From the NCBI RefSeq assembly GCF_001672775.1, contig NZ_LZKJ01000116.1, positions 87,328 to 151,327 on the forward strand: a DNA stretch of 64,000 nucleotides, given 5' to 3'. Every line of letters starts with the position of its first letter. The first letter of the stretch is position 1. The notes beneath the pieces were generated by a model. It made no database searches. It saw only the letters and a program-made list of their open reading frames with translations, and was not told the DNA's origin. Below, piece by piece: positions 45,006 through 54,752 of the stretch. The DNA comes from Mycobacterium kyorinense. Its GTDB lineage: Bacteria; Actinomycetota; Actinomycetes; Mycobacteriales; Mycobacteriaceae. A program made the translations under genes and the position numbers.

Positions 45006-46199
45006 TCAGCCCTCGTTGCGCACCGACTTCTTGGCGTGCTGCTCCAGCGGGGGCAGCGGGCCTTGCAACGCGTTGTCGGGCGGATCGGCCGGTGCGGTTC
45101 CGTTTTGCGGTGTCGCCGGCCCCGCGTGAGCCTGGTTGTCGGATTCCAACGCGTCGGGGTCGGCCTCGTTCTCGGTGCGGAACATGAAGAAGAACGCCAC
45201 CCAGCCGATTGCGGCCAGCAACAACCAGCTGATCAGCCGGTAGATCAGCATCGCCGAGATCGCGGTGGGCAGCGTCATCCCGCTGGACACCAGGCCGGGC
45301 ACCAGGACCGCTTCGACCACCAACAGTCCACCGGGCAGCAGCGGTATGGTGCCGACCGCGCGGGCCGCGGCGTAGGCGACGGTCAGCCCGGCCACCGAGG
45401 CATTACCGCCGGCGGCGTACGCGGCGAAACCCAGACAGGCCACGTCGGCGATCCAGTTGAACAGGGACCAACCGAATGCCAGGGACAGGTCGCGACGGCC
45501 CAGGCTGACCGACTCCAACTGGTGCAGCGTCTCGCGCCACTTGTCCAAACCTGTGGTGGCCGGCTTGCCGCGCACCGAGTTGATCCAGGACAACACCCGC
45601 ACACCGATGCCGTCGATCAATTCCGGCCGCGATGCCACCGCCTGGGCGAGCAGCAACAACGCGACGAAGCCGCCGAGGGTGAACAGCAGCGAGAACGGGT
45701 TGTTTTTCGCGCCCAGGAAGAACGCGCCGCCTAGACCAAGCAGCGCCAACCCGACCGCCTGCAATACGCCCGACATCACCAGCTGCCACGACGCCACGAC
45801 CGTCGACGCCCCCCAGATCCGTTGCTGGCGTAGCAGAAACGTGGCCGACAGCACCGGACCGCCGGGCAGCGTGGTGCTCAGCGAGTTGGCGGCGTAGAAC
45901 GCGGCTTCCGACCGCCACTGCTTGACGTGCACTCCGGCGGATTTCAGCAGCGTGCGCTGGATCTGGGCGAAGCTGTGCATCGACGCGGCGGCGGCGAGCG
46001 CGGCGGCCAGCAGCCACCACCACTTGGCCGTGTAAAGGCTCTTCCACGCCTTGGCCAACTGGTCCCACACCAGGGCCACTTCGACGGCGAGCACGATCGC
46101 GACGATGCCCAGGACCACCCAACGAAGCCACCAATACTTGCCGCGGGCTGGTAGTTCCGGTTGACCGTCGACCGTTTTGGACGGTGCGTCGTGCGACAC
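45006..46199 (-). CDS. YbhN/LPG-synthase-TM-type flippase-like membrane protein (Rv0204c-like)
   Basis: This is a 397-residue polytopic protein of the UPF0104/YbhN family, the membrane half of lysylphosphatidylglycerol synthases. About eight helices lie between residues 25 and 345, with the conserved NSLSTTLPGGPVLSATFLLR near 107 and TIPLLPGGLLVVEAVLVP near 288. The C-terminus is hydrophilic and proline-rich. A lipid-handling role is plausible given the neighbouring MmpL3 and MmpL11, but it is not established. It converges with the heme carrier gene with four bases between. Confidence 0.86.
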   Translation of the reverse strand: MSHDAPSKTVDGQPELPARGKYWWLRWVVLGIVAIVLAVEVALVWDQLAKAWKSLYTAKWWWLLAAALAAAASMHSFAQIQRTLLKSAGVHVKQWRSEAAFYAANSLSTTLPGGPVLSATFLLRQQRIWGASTVVASWQLVMSGVLQAVGLALLGLGGAFFLGAKNNPFSLLFTLGGFVALLLLAQAVASRPELIDGIGVRVLSWINSVRGKPATTGLDKWRETLHQLESVSLGRRDLSLAFGWSLFNWIADVACLGFAAYAAGGNASVAGLTVAYAAARAVGTIPLLPGGLLVVEAVLVPGLVSSGMTLPTAISAMLIYRLISWLLLAAIGWVAFFFMFRTENEADPDALESDNQAHAGPATPQNGTAPADPPDNALQGPLPPLEQHAKKSVRNEG

Positions 46200-46316
46200 G
46201 TCGTTTAGGGTAGCCGCGCAGGTGGCGCCATGTTCGCTGCCGCGACCAGCCGTGTCGGCATCGGCACCGGTTTGTTAGCAGGCTGGCGCGCTCGGTTGAC
46301 GATTACGCTTACCGGC

Positions 46317-47465
46317 ATGCCGTCGATCGACGACTCGGTTGAACCTCTTGTCCGCAAGACCGCGGCCTGGGCCTGGCGATTATTGGTCATTCTGGCTGCC
46401 GTCGTCGCGTTCCTCTGGGTCGTCAAGAAGCTGGAAATCATCGTCGTCCCAGTGCTGCTGGCGTTGATGCTGAGCGCGCTGCTGGTGCCGGCGGTGGACT
46501 GGATGGACCGCCGGCGCGTGCCACGCGGCGCCGCGGTGACGCTGGTGCTGCTGGGCGGCTTTGCGGTGCTGGGCGGCATTTTGTCGTTCGTCATCACCCA
46601 GTTCGTCATCGGCTTGCCGGATTTGATCGACCGCGTCACGCAAAGCATCGATTCCACCCGCAAATGGCTGATCGAAGGCCCCCTACATGTGAGTCGTCAG
46701 CAAATCGACAACGCAGGCAATACCGCGATCGAGGCGCTGCAGAACAACCAGGCCAAGCTGACCAGCGGCGCGTTGTCCACAGCGGCGACGCTTACCGAGA
46801 TCGTCACCGCCGGGCTGATGATGCTGTTCACGCTGATCTTCTTCCTCTACGGCGGCCGCAATATCTGGCAGTACGTCACCAAGATCTTTCCGGTCAGCGC
46901 GCGAGAACGGGTGCGTGAGGCAGGCCGGGCCGGATACGGGACGTTGATCGGTTACGTACGCGGCACCTCGCTGGTGGCGTTGGTCGACGCGGCGGGCGTG
47001 GGCATCGGTCTGGCGATCCTGGGTGTGCCGCTGGCTCTTCCGCTGGCCTCACTGGTGTTCCTCGGTGCCTTCATCCCGCTGGTCGGTGCCGTCATCAGCG
47101 GCTTTCTTGCCGTGGTTGTCGCTTTACTCGCAAAGGGATTCGTCTACGCGCTGATCACCTTGGGCATCATCGTCGGGGTCAACCAACTGGAGGCGCACAT
47201 CCTGCAGCCGCTGGTGATGGGCCGGGCGGTAGCGATCCATCCGCTGGCGATCGTGTTGGCGATCTCGACCGGCGGCGTGCTGGCCGGGATCGTCGGCGCG
47301 CTGCTGTCCGTTCCGACGGTGGCGTTCCTCAATAACGCGTTCAAAGTGCTGCTCGCCCGGGAACCGTCGGAGGAGGCCGAGGAGCTCACCGAGAACGGCG
47401 ACGGCATCATCGAGGCCGAACCCGACGACGTCGAGGCCGAGTCGGCGGCCGATCAGGCGGGCTAA
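46317..47465 (+). CDS. AI-2E-family permease (Rv0205-like)
   Basis: This is a 382-residue membrane protein of the AI-2E (TqsA/PerM) family. Two N-terminal helix pairs ([34 protein letters not shown]) are followed by an amphipathic insert, then the conserved [18 protein letters not shown] and [15 protein letters not shown] regions and [17 protein letters not shown]. The name of the family derives from autoinducer transport, but the substrate here is unknown. The ATG at 46317 was preferred over an upstream start at 46230 with no ribosome-binding site. The C-terminal 40 residues are acidic. It converges with mmpL3. Confidence 0.85.
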   Translation: MPSIDDSVEPLVRKTAAWAWRLLVILAAVVAFLWVVKKLEIIVVPVLLALMLSALLVPAVDWMDRRRVPRGAAVTLVLLGGFAVLGGILSFVITQFVIGLPDLIDRVTQSIDSTRKWLIEGPLHVSRQQIDNAGNTAIEALQNNQAKLTSGALSTAATLTEIVTAGLMMLFTLIFFLYGGRNIWQYVTKIFPVSARERVREAGRAGYGTLIGYVRGTSLVALVDAAGVGIGLAILGVPLALPLASLVFLGAFIPLVGAVISGFLAVVVALLAKGFVYALITLGIIVGVNQLEAHILQPLVMGRAVAIHPLAIVLAISTGGVLAGIVGALLSVPTVAFLNNAFKVLLAREPSEEAEELTENGDGIIEAEPDDVEAESAADQAG

Positions 47466-47487
47466 AAGGCCCTGCATCGGCGCCGGG

Positions 47488-50400
47488 CTAAAACCTTCCT
47501 TCGCGGCGCAGCAGGTCCTGCGCGCTCAGGCCGCCGCCGCGGCGTCGCGGCCGCTCGGCATTGGGAGAATCCGCACCTCGAGAATTCAGTTTCTCGGTTG
47601 CCGCTTCGGAATCGCTGTCGTCCGGTGGCGCGATCGGGATCGCGGTGGTGGCATCGCCGTCGTCGGAGGATGCCTCCTCGGCAGGCCGGTCCTGGGACAC
47701 CGGCGCGGCGTTGGCTGTATCGCGTGAATTAGCTTGCTGCTCAGCTTGTTTCGGGCCACGCAGCTCGCTGAGCCAGGATTCGATCTCGCGATCTTCCGCA
47801 CCGGCGGGCGGTTCGCCCGTCGTGGGCCTACCGGTCGGCGCGGGTGGGCGTTCGCCGCCGCGGGCGGGAGCGGGTGCGGCATCCCGGGGCGTGGGGATGC
47901 GAGTGGTCGCCGGCTCGTCGGAGTTGTCCGGCTCCGGAACCCGCATCCGGGTGGTGCCGGCAGTCGAGGGTGCCTCCGGAACCGGCGGCCGCTGATCCGG
48001 CCGAACGGGCGGACGCCGACGGGCAGGCCCCTCCACCGGATGGGTGGGATCGTGCGGAGGTCGCGGCTTTGCGGCAGCCGGGACGAGCGCCGCGGCCGCG
48101 GCCTGCTGGGGCCGACGCTGTGTCGGCCGCTTGCGCTCGGCGGGCAGGTGGATCTCGCCCAGCCCCAGACGGTTCTGCAGTCGCTTCATCCAGCGCGGCG
48201 CCCACCAACAGTCGTCGCCGAGCAACTTCATCACCGACGGCACCAGGAACATCCGCACCACGGTGGCGTCCAGCAGCAGCGCCGCCATCAACCCGAACGC
48301 CAGGTATTTCATCATCACCAGGTCGGAGAACACGAACGAGCCGGCAACCACGGCAAGGATCAGCGCCGCCGCGGTGATCAGGCGGCCAGTCGTGGCGGTG
48401 CCGATCCGGATCGCCTCCGAGGTGGACATGCCGGATTCCCGCGCCTCCACCATCCGGGAAACCAGGAACACCTCGTAGTCGGTGGCCAAGCCCCAGCCGA
48501 CCGCGACCACCAGCGCGATAACGACCACCATCAACGGCGTCGGAGTGAAGTTCAACAACCCCGCGCCGTGGCCGTCGACAAAGATCCAGGTCAGGATGCC
48601 CATCGTCGACCCGAGCGTCAACGCGCTCATCACCGCGGCCTTGAGCGGCAACACCACCGACCCGAACGCCAGGAACATCAACAGGGTGGTGGTGGTCAGC
48701 AGCAGCACCAGCATCAGGGGACCCTTTGCGGCCAGGGCGTGGATGCTGTCCTGCTCGAGCGCGGGGGTCCCACCGACCAGCAGGTTGAGCCCCTTGGGGA
48801 CAGGGATCGCCCGCAGGTCTTTGATCTTTTGCGCGGCGTCGTTGCGGTTGACCAGGCCGTTCTCGATCACTCGGACCGATTTGTCCTTCGACGCACCCGG
48901 TAACTCGGGGCGTTCTTTCCACATGTCGGCCGGGTTGTCGTCGGGTTTGACGAATCCGCTGATCGCCATCGCCTTGTTGCGGACGTCGGCGACCTGTTGG
49001 TTGGTGACGTCCTTGTGGTTGTCGGATTCGATCACCAGCGTCAGCTTCTCGGTTCGGAAGCCGGGGAAGATTTTGTCGAACTGCTCTTGGGCCACCCGGG
49101 CGGAGTTGTCCGGTGGCAGGTACTTCTCGCTCATGCCGCCGAAGGACAGCTTGCCCAACGGGATGATCAGCAGAATCATCGCGATCACGATCGGGACGGC
49201 GAACGCCAGCGGGCGTTTCATCACGATGTTGACCAGCTTGCCCCAGAACTCGCCCTCGACTTCCTCGCGCGTCTTGGTCTTCTGGGTCTTGTCGGCCAGG
49301 AAATTCAGCCACCAGTTCATCGGCTTCCAGTTGCGGAAGAACGGCACCCGCAACAGGGTCCGCACCCCGAGCGCGTCGACGTTGGGGCCCAACACGCCCA
49401 GGCAGGCGGGCAGCAGCGTGATCGACAGCAGCGCCGCCAGCCCCACCGCCGCGAAGATCGCGTAGGTCAGCCCCTTCACGAAGGCCTGCGGCATCACCAG
49501 CAGCGCGGCGCCCGAGACGATGATCAGCACCGCGGAGAACACCACGGTCCGGCCCGCGGTCATCACACTGCGCCGCACCGCGGCCTCGGTGTCGTAGCCT
49601 TCGGCGATCTCCTCCCGGAAGCGGCTCACCACGAACAGCCCGTAGTCGATGGCGAGACCGAACCCGATCAGCGAGATCACCGGTTGGGCGAAGAAGTTCA
49701 CCGGCCCGAAGAGAGTGACCACCCGCAGGATGCCCGTCGCCCCGGCGATGCTCAAACCGCCGACCATCACCGGCAGGCCGGCGGCGATCACCCCGCCGAA
49801 CACGAAGAACAGCACCACTGCCACCAGCGGCAGCGCCAGGACCTCCATCCGCTTCTGGTCGGTGGCGATGGTGCCGGTCAGTGCGTCGGCGATCGGCTGC
49901 AACCCGGCCAGTTTGACCGTGCCGCCGTCGAGCTTTTGCAGGCTCGGTTCGACGGCCTGGTAATTCTTCAGGATGGTGTCGTCGTCGTCGCCCTTGAGCT
50001 GGATGGACGCGAACGCATGCTGTTTGTCGGCGTCGGCCATGTTGTGCAACGCCTCGGGGTTGGTGAAATATCCCACCCAACTGAGCACCTGGTCCGGATG
50101 GTCGCTTTTGACCTTGTTGAGCCCGTTTTTGATGCTGTCGAACCACTGCTTGTCGTCGACGGTCTTGCCCTTGGGCGCGGTGAATACCGCAACGACGTGG
50201 CTGGTGCGGTCGCGCCCGTACGCCTCGTCGCCGGCGATGGACGCCCGCACCGACTCGCTGCCCTCGTCGTAGAACCCGCTCTGGGTGACGTGCTTACCCA
50301 GACTCATCCCGAAAATGCCGCCGCCGAGGCAAAGCGCCACCATGACCCCGATTACGATGAACCGGTAGCGGTAGACAGTTCGTCCCCACCAGGCGAACAC
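47488..50400 (-). CDS. mmpL3: Trehalose monomycolate transporter MmpL3
   Basis: This is a 970-residue essential RND-type transporter that moves trehalose monomycolate across the inner membrane for outer-membrane mycolate assembly. It has the N-terminal MFAWWGRTVYRYRFIVIG, two periplasmic porter domains, and both Asp-Tyr proton-relay pairs (GFGLAIDYGLFVVSRF and GWGLATDYEVFLVSRM). A C-terminal cytoplasmic region of about 215 residues, rich in Pro/Arg/Glu, follows. The start is GTG with AAGGAG six bases upstream inside a GTAAG-CTC-CTTAC inverted repeat at 50401-50413. Confidence 0.96.
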   Translation of the reverse strand: MFAWWGRTVYRYRFIVIGVMVALCLGGGIFGMSLGKHVTQSGFYDEGSESVRASIAGDEAYGRDRTSHVVAVFTAPKGKTVDDKQWFDSIKNGLNKVKSDHPDQVLSWVGYFTNPEALHNMADADKQHAFASIQLKGDDDDTILKNYQAVEPSLQKLDGGTVKLAGLQPIADALTGTIATDQKRMEVLALPLVAVVLFFVFGGVIAAGLPVMVGGLSIAGATGILRVVTLFGPVNFFAQPVISLIGFGLAIDYGLFVVSRFREEIAEGYDTEAAVRRSVMTAGRTVVFSAVLIIVSGAALLVMPQAFVKGLTYAIFAAVGLAALLSITLLPACLGVLGPNVDALGVRTLLRVPFFRNWKPMNWWLNFLADKTQKTKTREEVEGEFWGKLVNIVMKRPLAFAVPIVIAMILLIIPLGKLSFGGMSEKYLPPDNSARVAQEQFDKIFPGFRTEKLTLVIESDNHKDVTNQQVADVRNKAMAISGFVKPDDNPADMWKERPELPGASKDKSVRVIENGLVNRNDAAQKIKDLRAIPVPKGLNLLVGGTPALEQDSIHALAAKGPLMLVLLLTTTTLLMFLAFGSVVLPLKAAVMSALTLGSTMGILTWIFVDGHGAGLLNFTPTPLMVVVIALVVAVGWGLATDYEVFLVSRMVEARESGMSTSEAIRIGTATTGRLITAAALILAVVAGSFVFSDLVMMKYLAFGLMAALLLDATVVRMFLVPSVMKLLGDDCWWAPRWMKRLQNRLGLGEIHLPAERKRPTQRRPQQAAAAALVPAAAKPRPPHDPTHPVEGPARRRPPVRPDQRPPVPEAPSTAGTTRMRVPEPDNSDEPATTRIPTPRDAAPAPARGGERPPAPTGRPTTGEPPAGAEDREIESWLSELRGPKQAEQQANSRDTANAAPVSQDRPAEEASSDDGDATTAIPIAPPDDSDSEAATEKLNSRGADSPNAERPRRRGGGLSAQDLLRREGRF

Positions 50401-50461
50401 GTAAGCTCCTTACTGGATCTGCTGAAAAATCTCAGTGACCCGCGGCATATTTCTCCAGTTG

Positions 50462-51157
50462 TCACACACGCGAGGTCAGTAGCGACGACAGCGGCCGGAA
50501 CGGCTGCAGCCACGCCCCCTGCTCAGGCAGCGAATCCAGTCCGATTCGCGGTAGCGGCTCCCGGAAAACACCAGGTATGTCCTCCAGGTCGACGAACTCC
50601 AAGGTATCCGACGCTAACGCCCAACTCGCGTGTTCGCGAAATCCGAGCACTTGAACGGGAACCCCGTCGCGGGCGATCTCTTCCAGCGGCTGACGGAAGG
50701 CCTGGCCATCCGCAGAGGCCACCACCAGCGCCGCCAGCCCCTCGCCCCGGCGCTGCGCGATGTGGTGGAGCATGTCGCTGTCGACGTCGCTGTCCTCGTC
50801 GATCTTCGGCTTGGCGAAGACGGCGAACCCCACATTGCGCAGGGCATCGACCCAGGGCCGGACCACCTCGGCGCTGCCCGGCGCGATGTTGGTGAACACG
50901 GTGGCTTCGGGTTCAGCCGAGCCGACTTCGCCTCCGGCGGTCACATCGGCGGTGCGGGACAGCAACCAGCGGCCGAGCGCGTCGAAGCGGGGCCGTTCCA
51001 GCGCCGTGGGCCGGCGGCCCAGGATGGAACCCAGGCCCATGTCCAGGTTGGGCGCATCCCACACCAGCAACACCCGCGACGCGGCCGGTGCCAGGTCGCC
51101 GATGTCGCCCCCGGGGGTGACCGGACCAGGTGTCTCGGCTTGTTCCGTCACGCTCAT
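50462..51157 (-). CDS. NYN/PIN-like nuclease-domain protein (Rv0207c-like)
   Basis: This is a 231-residue protein with an NYN domain, a PIN-like RNase fold. The first acidic residues are in LLVWDAPNLDMGLGSIL near residue 32, the second cluster in DEDSDVDSDMLHHIAQ near 120, and a third in VVASADGQAF. Such domains act on RNA; the target is unknown. It overlaps trmB by four bases (ATGA) on the same strand, which suggests an RNA-related operon. mmpL3 follows 61 bp downstream. Confidence 0.83.
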   Translation of the reverse strand: MSVTEQAETPGPVTPGGDIGDLAPAASRVLLVWDAPNLDMGLGSILGRRPTALERPRFDALGRWLLSRTADVTAGGEVGSAEPEATVFTNIAPGSAEVVRPWVDALRNVGFAVFAKPKIDEDSDVDSDMLHHIAQRRGEGLAALVVASADGQAFRQPLEEIARDGVPVQVLGFREHASWALASDTLEFVDLEDIPGVFREPLPRIGLDSLPEQGAWLQPFRPLSSLLTSRV

Positions 51158-51930
51158 GGTTGGCGTCTTTCCCAGAGCAACTCGGTCACGGCGCTGCCGG
51201 CGTCGCGGGCCTTGGTCTCATATTTGGTGATCGGCCGAACAACCGAGATCGGCAGTCCCGGCGTATCAGGACTCAGCCGGCGCAGCTGAGGTTCGGCGTC
51301 GCCGACCTCGGCGATCTGCTCGGCGTAGCCGGAGTGATCGGTCGCGGCATGCAGCACCCCGCCGGGACGCAGTCGATCGGTGATCAGGGCCACAGTGGCC
51401 GGTTGCAGGAGCCGCCGCTTGTGGTGGCGGGCCTTGGGCCACGGATCCGGGAAGAACACCCGCACCCCGGTGAGCGTGGCGGGGGCGAGGAGATGCTCCA
51501 GCACGTCGACGGCATCCCCGCGGATCAAGCGGATGTTGGTGACGTCCTCGCGTTCGACGGCACTCAACAGCTGCGCCAGGCCACGGCGATACACCTCGAC
51601 GGCGATCACATCGACGTCCGGCTCGGCCTGCGCCATGGCGAGCGTGGAAGTCCCAGTGCCACAACCGATTTCCAGAACCGTCGGGGCTTCACGCCCGAAC
51701 CAGGCGCCAATGTCGAGCTGCCCGGCCGGGCCGTCGGGGCCGCGGGCGGCCATGCCGAGCTCCGGCCACAGCCGCTCCCAGGTCCGCTGCTGGGCATTGC
51801 TGAGGGCCGAACGCCGGGTGCGGAAGCTGGTCGTGCGGGGATAGCTGCCGGTCGTGGGCTGCGCTGACACCGCCGTATCGGGGCGTGCCTCTACCCCGGG
51901 CTGTGCATGCATTTGTCCATGGTTACCCAT
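51154..51930 (-). CDS. trmB: tRNA (guanine-46-N7)-methyltransferase TrmB
   Basis: This is a 258-residue SAM-dependent methyltransferase that forms m7G46 in tRNA. The SAM motif VLEIGCGTGTSTLAMA and the TrmB signature VFFPDPWPKARHHKRRL are both present, followed by HAATDHSGYAEQ and ISVVRPITKYETKA. The ATG at 51930 (MGNHGQMHAQPGV) fits the homologue from M. tuberculosis. The frame is open to 51972. The 243-bp region upstream separates it from a divergent gene. Confidence 0.92.
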   Translation of the reverse strand: MGNHGQMHAQPGVEARPDTAVSAQPTTGSYPRTTSFRTRRSALSNAQQRTWERLWPELGMAARGPDGPAGQLDIGAWFGREAPTVLEIGCGTGTSTLAMAQAEPDVDVIAVEVYRRGLAQLLSAVEREDVTNIRLIRGDAVDVLEHLLAPATLTGVRVFFPDPWPKARHHKRRLLQPATVALITDRLRPGGVLHAATDHSGYAEQIAEVGDAEPQLRRLSPDTPGLPISVVRPITKYETKARDAGSAVTELLWERRQP

Positions 51931-52173
51931 AAACCCAGCGGCTAGCCGTCCGTGGTGCAGATTGATACCCAACAGTTGCCTTCTCGCGTGGCGGGTGGCT
52001 CGCGGCCCGGTGTCGCAGATGCCACCATTCGATAGGTCCTGCCCGCCGGTTCCTCACCCCCGCTCAGCCAGAATGGCAGGCCGGGCAACCGACGACCATT
52101 CAGACCGCGCGGCGACGATGCGGACCGGCAGCGGTCCGAGGAGGAGCCGGGCAATCAGATCTAGCAGGCAGAC

Positions 52174-53136
52174 ATGATCGGACAGCGGTACCGGGACTTC
52201 GTCGACGAGCTGGCGCGATACATCGCCCAGACCGGCGACGAGCGATGCACGGGGATCGCGGAGCGGCTCGACGCGCCGGTGCGGGTGGCCGTCGGCGGGC
52301 GCGGCGGGGTGGGGCGCCGCACTGTCGCGCGGGCCCTCGCCCGCGCCGGGATCGTCGTGACGCCCTCTCCAGATGACGCCGATCTGCAGGTCTACGTTCT
52401 CGCCGAAGTGGTCAAACCCGAGGACCGCGACGCCGTCGGGGCCGCCCGCCAGCCGGTGCTGGCGGTGCTGAACAAGGCCGACGTCGTCGCCGGACCAACC
52501 GCTGCCCTGGGAGTACCTGTCGAACCCATGGTCGCGATGCTGGCCGTCGCCGTCCTCGACGGCCTGCTGGACGACACGCTGTGGGCTGCGTTGCGGATGC
52601 TCGCCGATCGGCCGGCCGACGTGAGCTCTCCGGACAGCTTCCTGACCGCCGACCATCCGCTGCCAGCGCAACTTCGGCGGCGGCTGCTGGACACGCTCGA
52701 CCTCGTCGGGATCATCCAGGCGGCCGCCGCCCTCGCCCGCGGAGCCTCGACCGCGTCAATCGAGGCCGAGCTGCGCCGGCTGAGCCGCCTCGACGCCGTC
52801 GTCGCCGCCATCACGGCCGCCGGAGCCGGGGTGCGGTATCAGCGGCTGCTCGACGCCGTCGCCGACCTGGAGGCGATGGCCGTCACCGATTCATCGGTCG
52901 CGGCGTTTTTGGCCCGCGACCAGACGGTGATCGCCCGGATGGCCGCCGCGACCGACGTCGTCGAGGCCGCAGGCCTGCACGTCGACCGGTGCGACAGTCC
53001 CGCGGCGCTGTTGCGACGGGCGCTGCACTGGCAGCGGTACGGCCGGGGCCCGGTAACGAGCGTGCACCGCGCCTGCGGCGCCGACATCGCCAAGGGATCG
53101 TTGCGGCTTTGGTCGCAGGCCGGGGGGCCGCCGTGA
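52174..53136 (+). CDS. Degenerate GTPase-like protein (Rv0209-like)
   Basis: This is a 320-residue protein with P-loop-type features. A Walker-A-like GGRGGVGRRT is at residues 41-50, with arginine where the invariant lysine is expected, and a G4-like LNKADVV at 99-105. The C-terminal half is helical and alanine/leucine-rich. It overlaps the next gene by four bases (GTGA). The pair, also adjacent in M. tuberculosis (Rv0209-Rv0210), resembles bacterial dynamin-like pairs, but nucleotide hydrolysis is doubtful without the lysine. Confidence 0.72.
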   Translation: MIGQRYRDFVDELARYIAQTGDERCTGIAERLDAPVRVAVGGRGGVGRRTVARALARAGIVVTPSPDDADLQVYVLAEVVKPEDRDAVGAARQPVLAVLNKADVVAGPTAALGVPVEPMVAMLAVAVLDGLLDDTLWAALRMLADRPADVSSPDSFLTADHPLPAQLRRRLLDTLDLVGIIQAAAALARGASTASIEAELRRLSRLDAVVAAITAAGAGVRYQRLLDAVADLEAMAVTDSSVAAFLARDQTVIARMAAATDVVEAAGLHVDRCDSPAALLRRALHWQRYGRGPVTSVHRACGADIAKGSLRLWSQAGGPP

Positions 53137-54626
53137 CGGACCCGGTTGTCGAGGTGGACGCGCTGGTCGGTGCCGTCGGTCCGCGGCTGACGGCACCTGT
53201 CGTTCAACGCCGCGACGTCGTGCTGGTCACCGGCCCCTGGCTCGCCGGAGTCAGCGGCGTGATCGCCGCGCTGCGCCAACGGCTGCCCCGGCACACATTC
53301 GTCGAATCCACCGACCTCGCAGCAGGCGAGGCGCCGACGGCGGTGGTGTTCGTGGTGTCCGCGGCCGCCGCGTTGACCGGATCCGACTGTGCCCTACTTG
53401 ATGCCGCGGCCGCCGACACTGACGTGGTGATCGCCGTGGTGTCCAAGATCGACCGGCACCGCAATTGGCGCGAGACGCTGGCCGACGACCGCGACGCGCT
53501 GGCGCAGCACGCGCCGCGCTACCACCGGGTGCCGTGGGTGGGCGCAGCTGCGGCGCCGGAGGTCGGTGCGCCCCGGGTCGACGACCTGGTGGCCGCCGTC
53601 GATGAGCAACTGGCCGCTTCGGATATCGCGCGACGAAACCGGTTGCGGGCCTGGGAATCCCGGTTGCGGGCAGTCGCCTGCCGCTATGACCGGGAGGCCG
53701 AGGGTGCGGGTCGGCGCGCGCGCGTCGACAACCTCCGCGAGCAGCGCAGCACGCTGCTGCGGGAACGGCGGCTGTCCAAATCCGAGCGCAGCATCGCGCT
53801 GCGCAGCCAGACCCAGCAAGCCCGCGTCCAGCTGGCGTATTTCGCCCGCAATCGCTGCGCTTCCGTGCGCTCGGAGCTACAGGAGGATGCGGCCGGGCTG
53901 AGCCGGCGGAAGCTGGCCGAGTTCGAGGCCTACGCCCGCGGCCGCATCGAGCAGGTCGTCAGCGAGGTGGACGAGGGCATCACCGCGCATTTGGTCGATG
54001 TCGCCCACGTGCTGAATCTGGCAGTGGAGCCGCCACCGGGCGCGCTGCCCGAGATCGACATCCCGGCGCCGCCGTTGAAGTCGCGGCGGCTGGAAACCCG
54101 GCTGATGCTGTTGCTGGGCGCCGGCTTCGGGTTGGGTGTGGCGCTGACGCTGAGCCGGCTGCTGGTCGACTTGGCTCCGGGACTGACCGTGGCCAGCGCC
54201 GTCGGCTGTGTGCTGGTCGGATTGGCGGTCACCGTTCTGTTGGTGGGCACCCGCGGCTTGCTGGCCGACCGCGCGGTGCTCGACCGCTGGGTCGGCGAGG
54301 CGACGGGGTCGCTGCGGTCCGCAGTCGAGCAGCTCGTCGCTACCCGGGTGCTGGCCGCCGAATCGGCGCTGAGCGCAGCCCTCGGTGAACACGACGAGGC
54401 GGAAAGCACCCGGGTGGCCGAGCAGATCGGCGTCATCGACGCCGAGCTTCGCGAGCATGCCGTCGTCGCGGCACGAGCCGCTGCCCTGCGGGACCGGGAG
54501 ATGCCGACACTGCAGGCGGCGCTCGACGCGATCCGCGACGAACTGGATGAGCCGCGTCCGGAGGCGTCGGGCGCCCCCGCCGAGACCGTGTCCGTGCCCA
54601 CAGCTGGGGCAGATGAGGCGATCTGA
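53133..54626 (+). CDS. GTPase-like membrane protein, partner of the upstream gene (Rv0210-like)
   Basis: This is a 497-residue protein. The N-terminal domain has the layout of a small GTPase but lacks a usable P-loop (VLVTGPWLAGVSG at 30-42), with an SKID box at 104-107 in place of NKxD. A long, charged helical region (about 165-300) follows. Two membrane helices lie near 321-373, then another helical tail. The combination of GTPase-like head, helical stalk and paired membrane segments suggests a dynamin-like membrane protein. GTG at 53133 was chosen by the GTGA overlap. Confidence 0.72.
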   Translation: MTDPVVEVDALVGAVGPRLTAPVVQRRDVVLVTGPWLAGVSGVIAALRQRLPRHTFVESTDLAAGEAPTAVVFVVSAAAALTGSDCALLDAAAADTDVVIAVVSKIDRHRNWRETLADDRDALAQHAPRYHRVPWVGAAAAPEVGAPRVDDLVAAVDEQLAASDIARRNRLRAWESRLRAVACRYDREAEGAGRRARVDNLREQRSTLLRERRLSKSERSIALRSQTQQARVQLAYFARNRCASVRSELQEDAAGLSRRKLAEFEAYARGRIEQVVSEVDEGITAHLVDVAHVLNLAVEPPPGALPEIDIPAPPLKSRRLETRLMLLLGAGFGLGVALTLSRLLVDLAPGLTVASAVGCVLVGLAVTVLLVGTRGLLADRAVLDRWVGEATGSLRSAVEQLVATRVLAAESALSAALGEHDEAESTRVAEQIGVIDAELREHAVVAARAAALRDREMPTLQAALDAIRDELDEPRPEASGAPAETVSVPTAGADEAI

Positions 54627-54752
54627 ATCGTTCCCGTGAGCTAGCTGATACACGCCCGCGCCATTTTGGGTATACGGCCCGCGATAACCTGTATTAAGGA
54701 CTACCGCAAACCAGCTGCGCAACATCAACGCAGAAGAGTGCAGGAGATTTCG

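Noticed and set aside
48997..50895. A 632-codon plus-strand open frame opposite mmpL3
   Set aside because: It is complementary to MmpL3 coding sequence, rich in His/Gln/Arg as expected for a shadow, and has no recognisable domain.
54627..54752. Promoter boxes upstream of pckA
   Set aside because: TTGGGT and TGTATT can be read as boxes, but neither match nor spacing is good enough to annotate.
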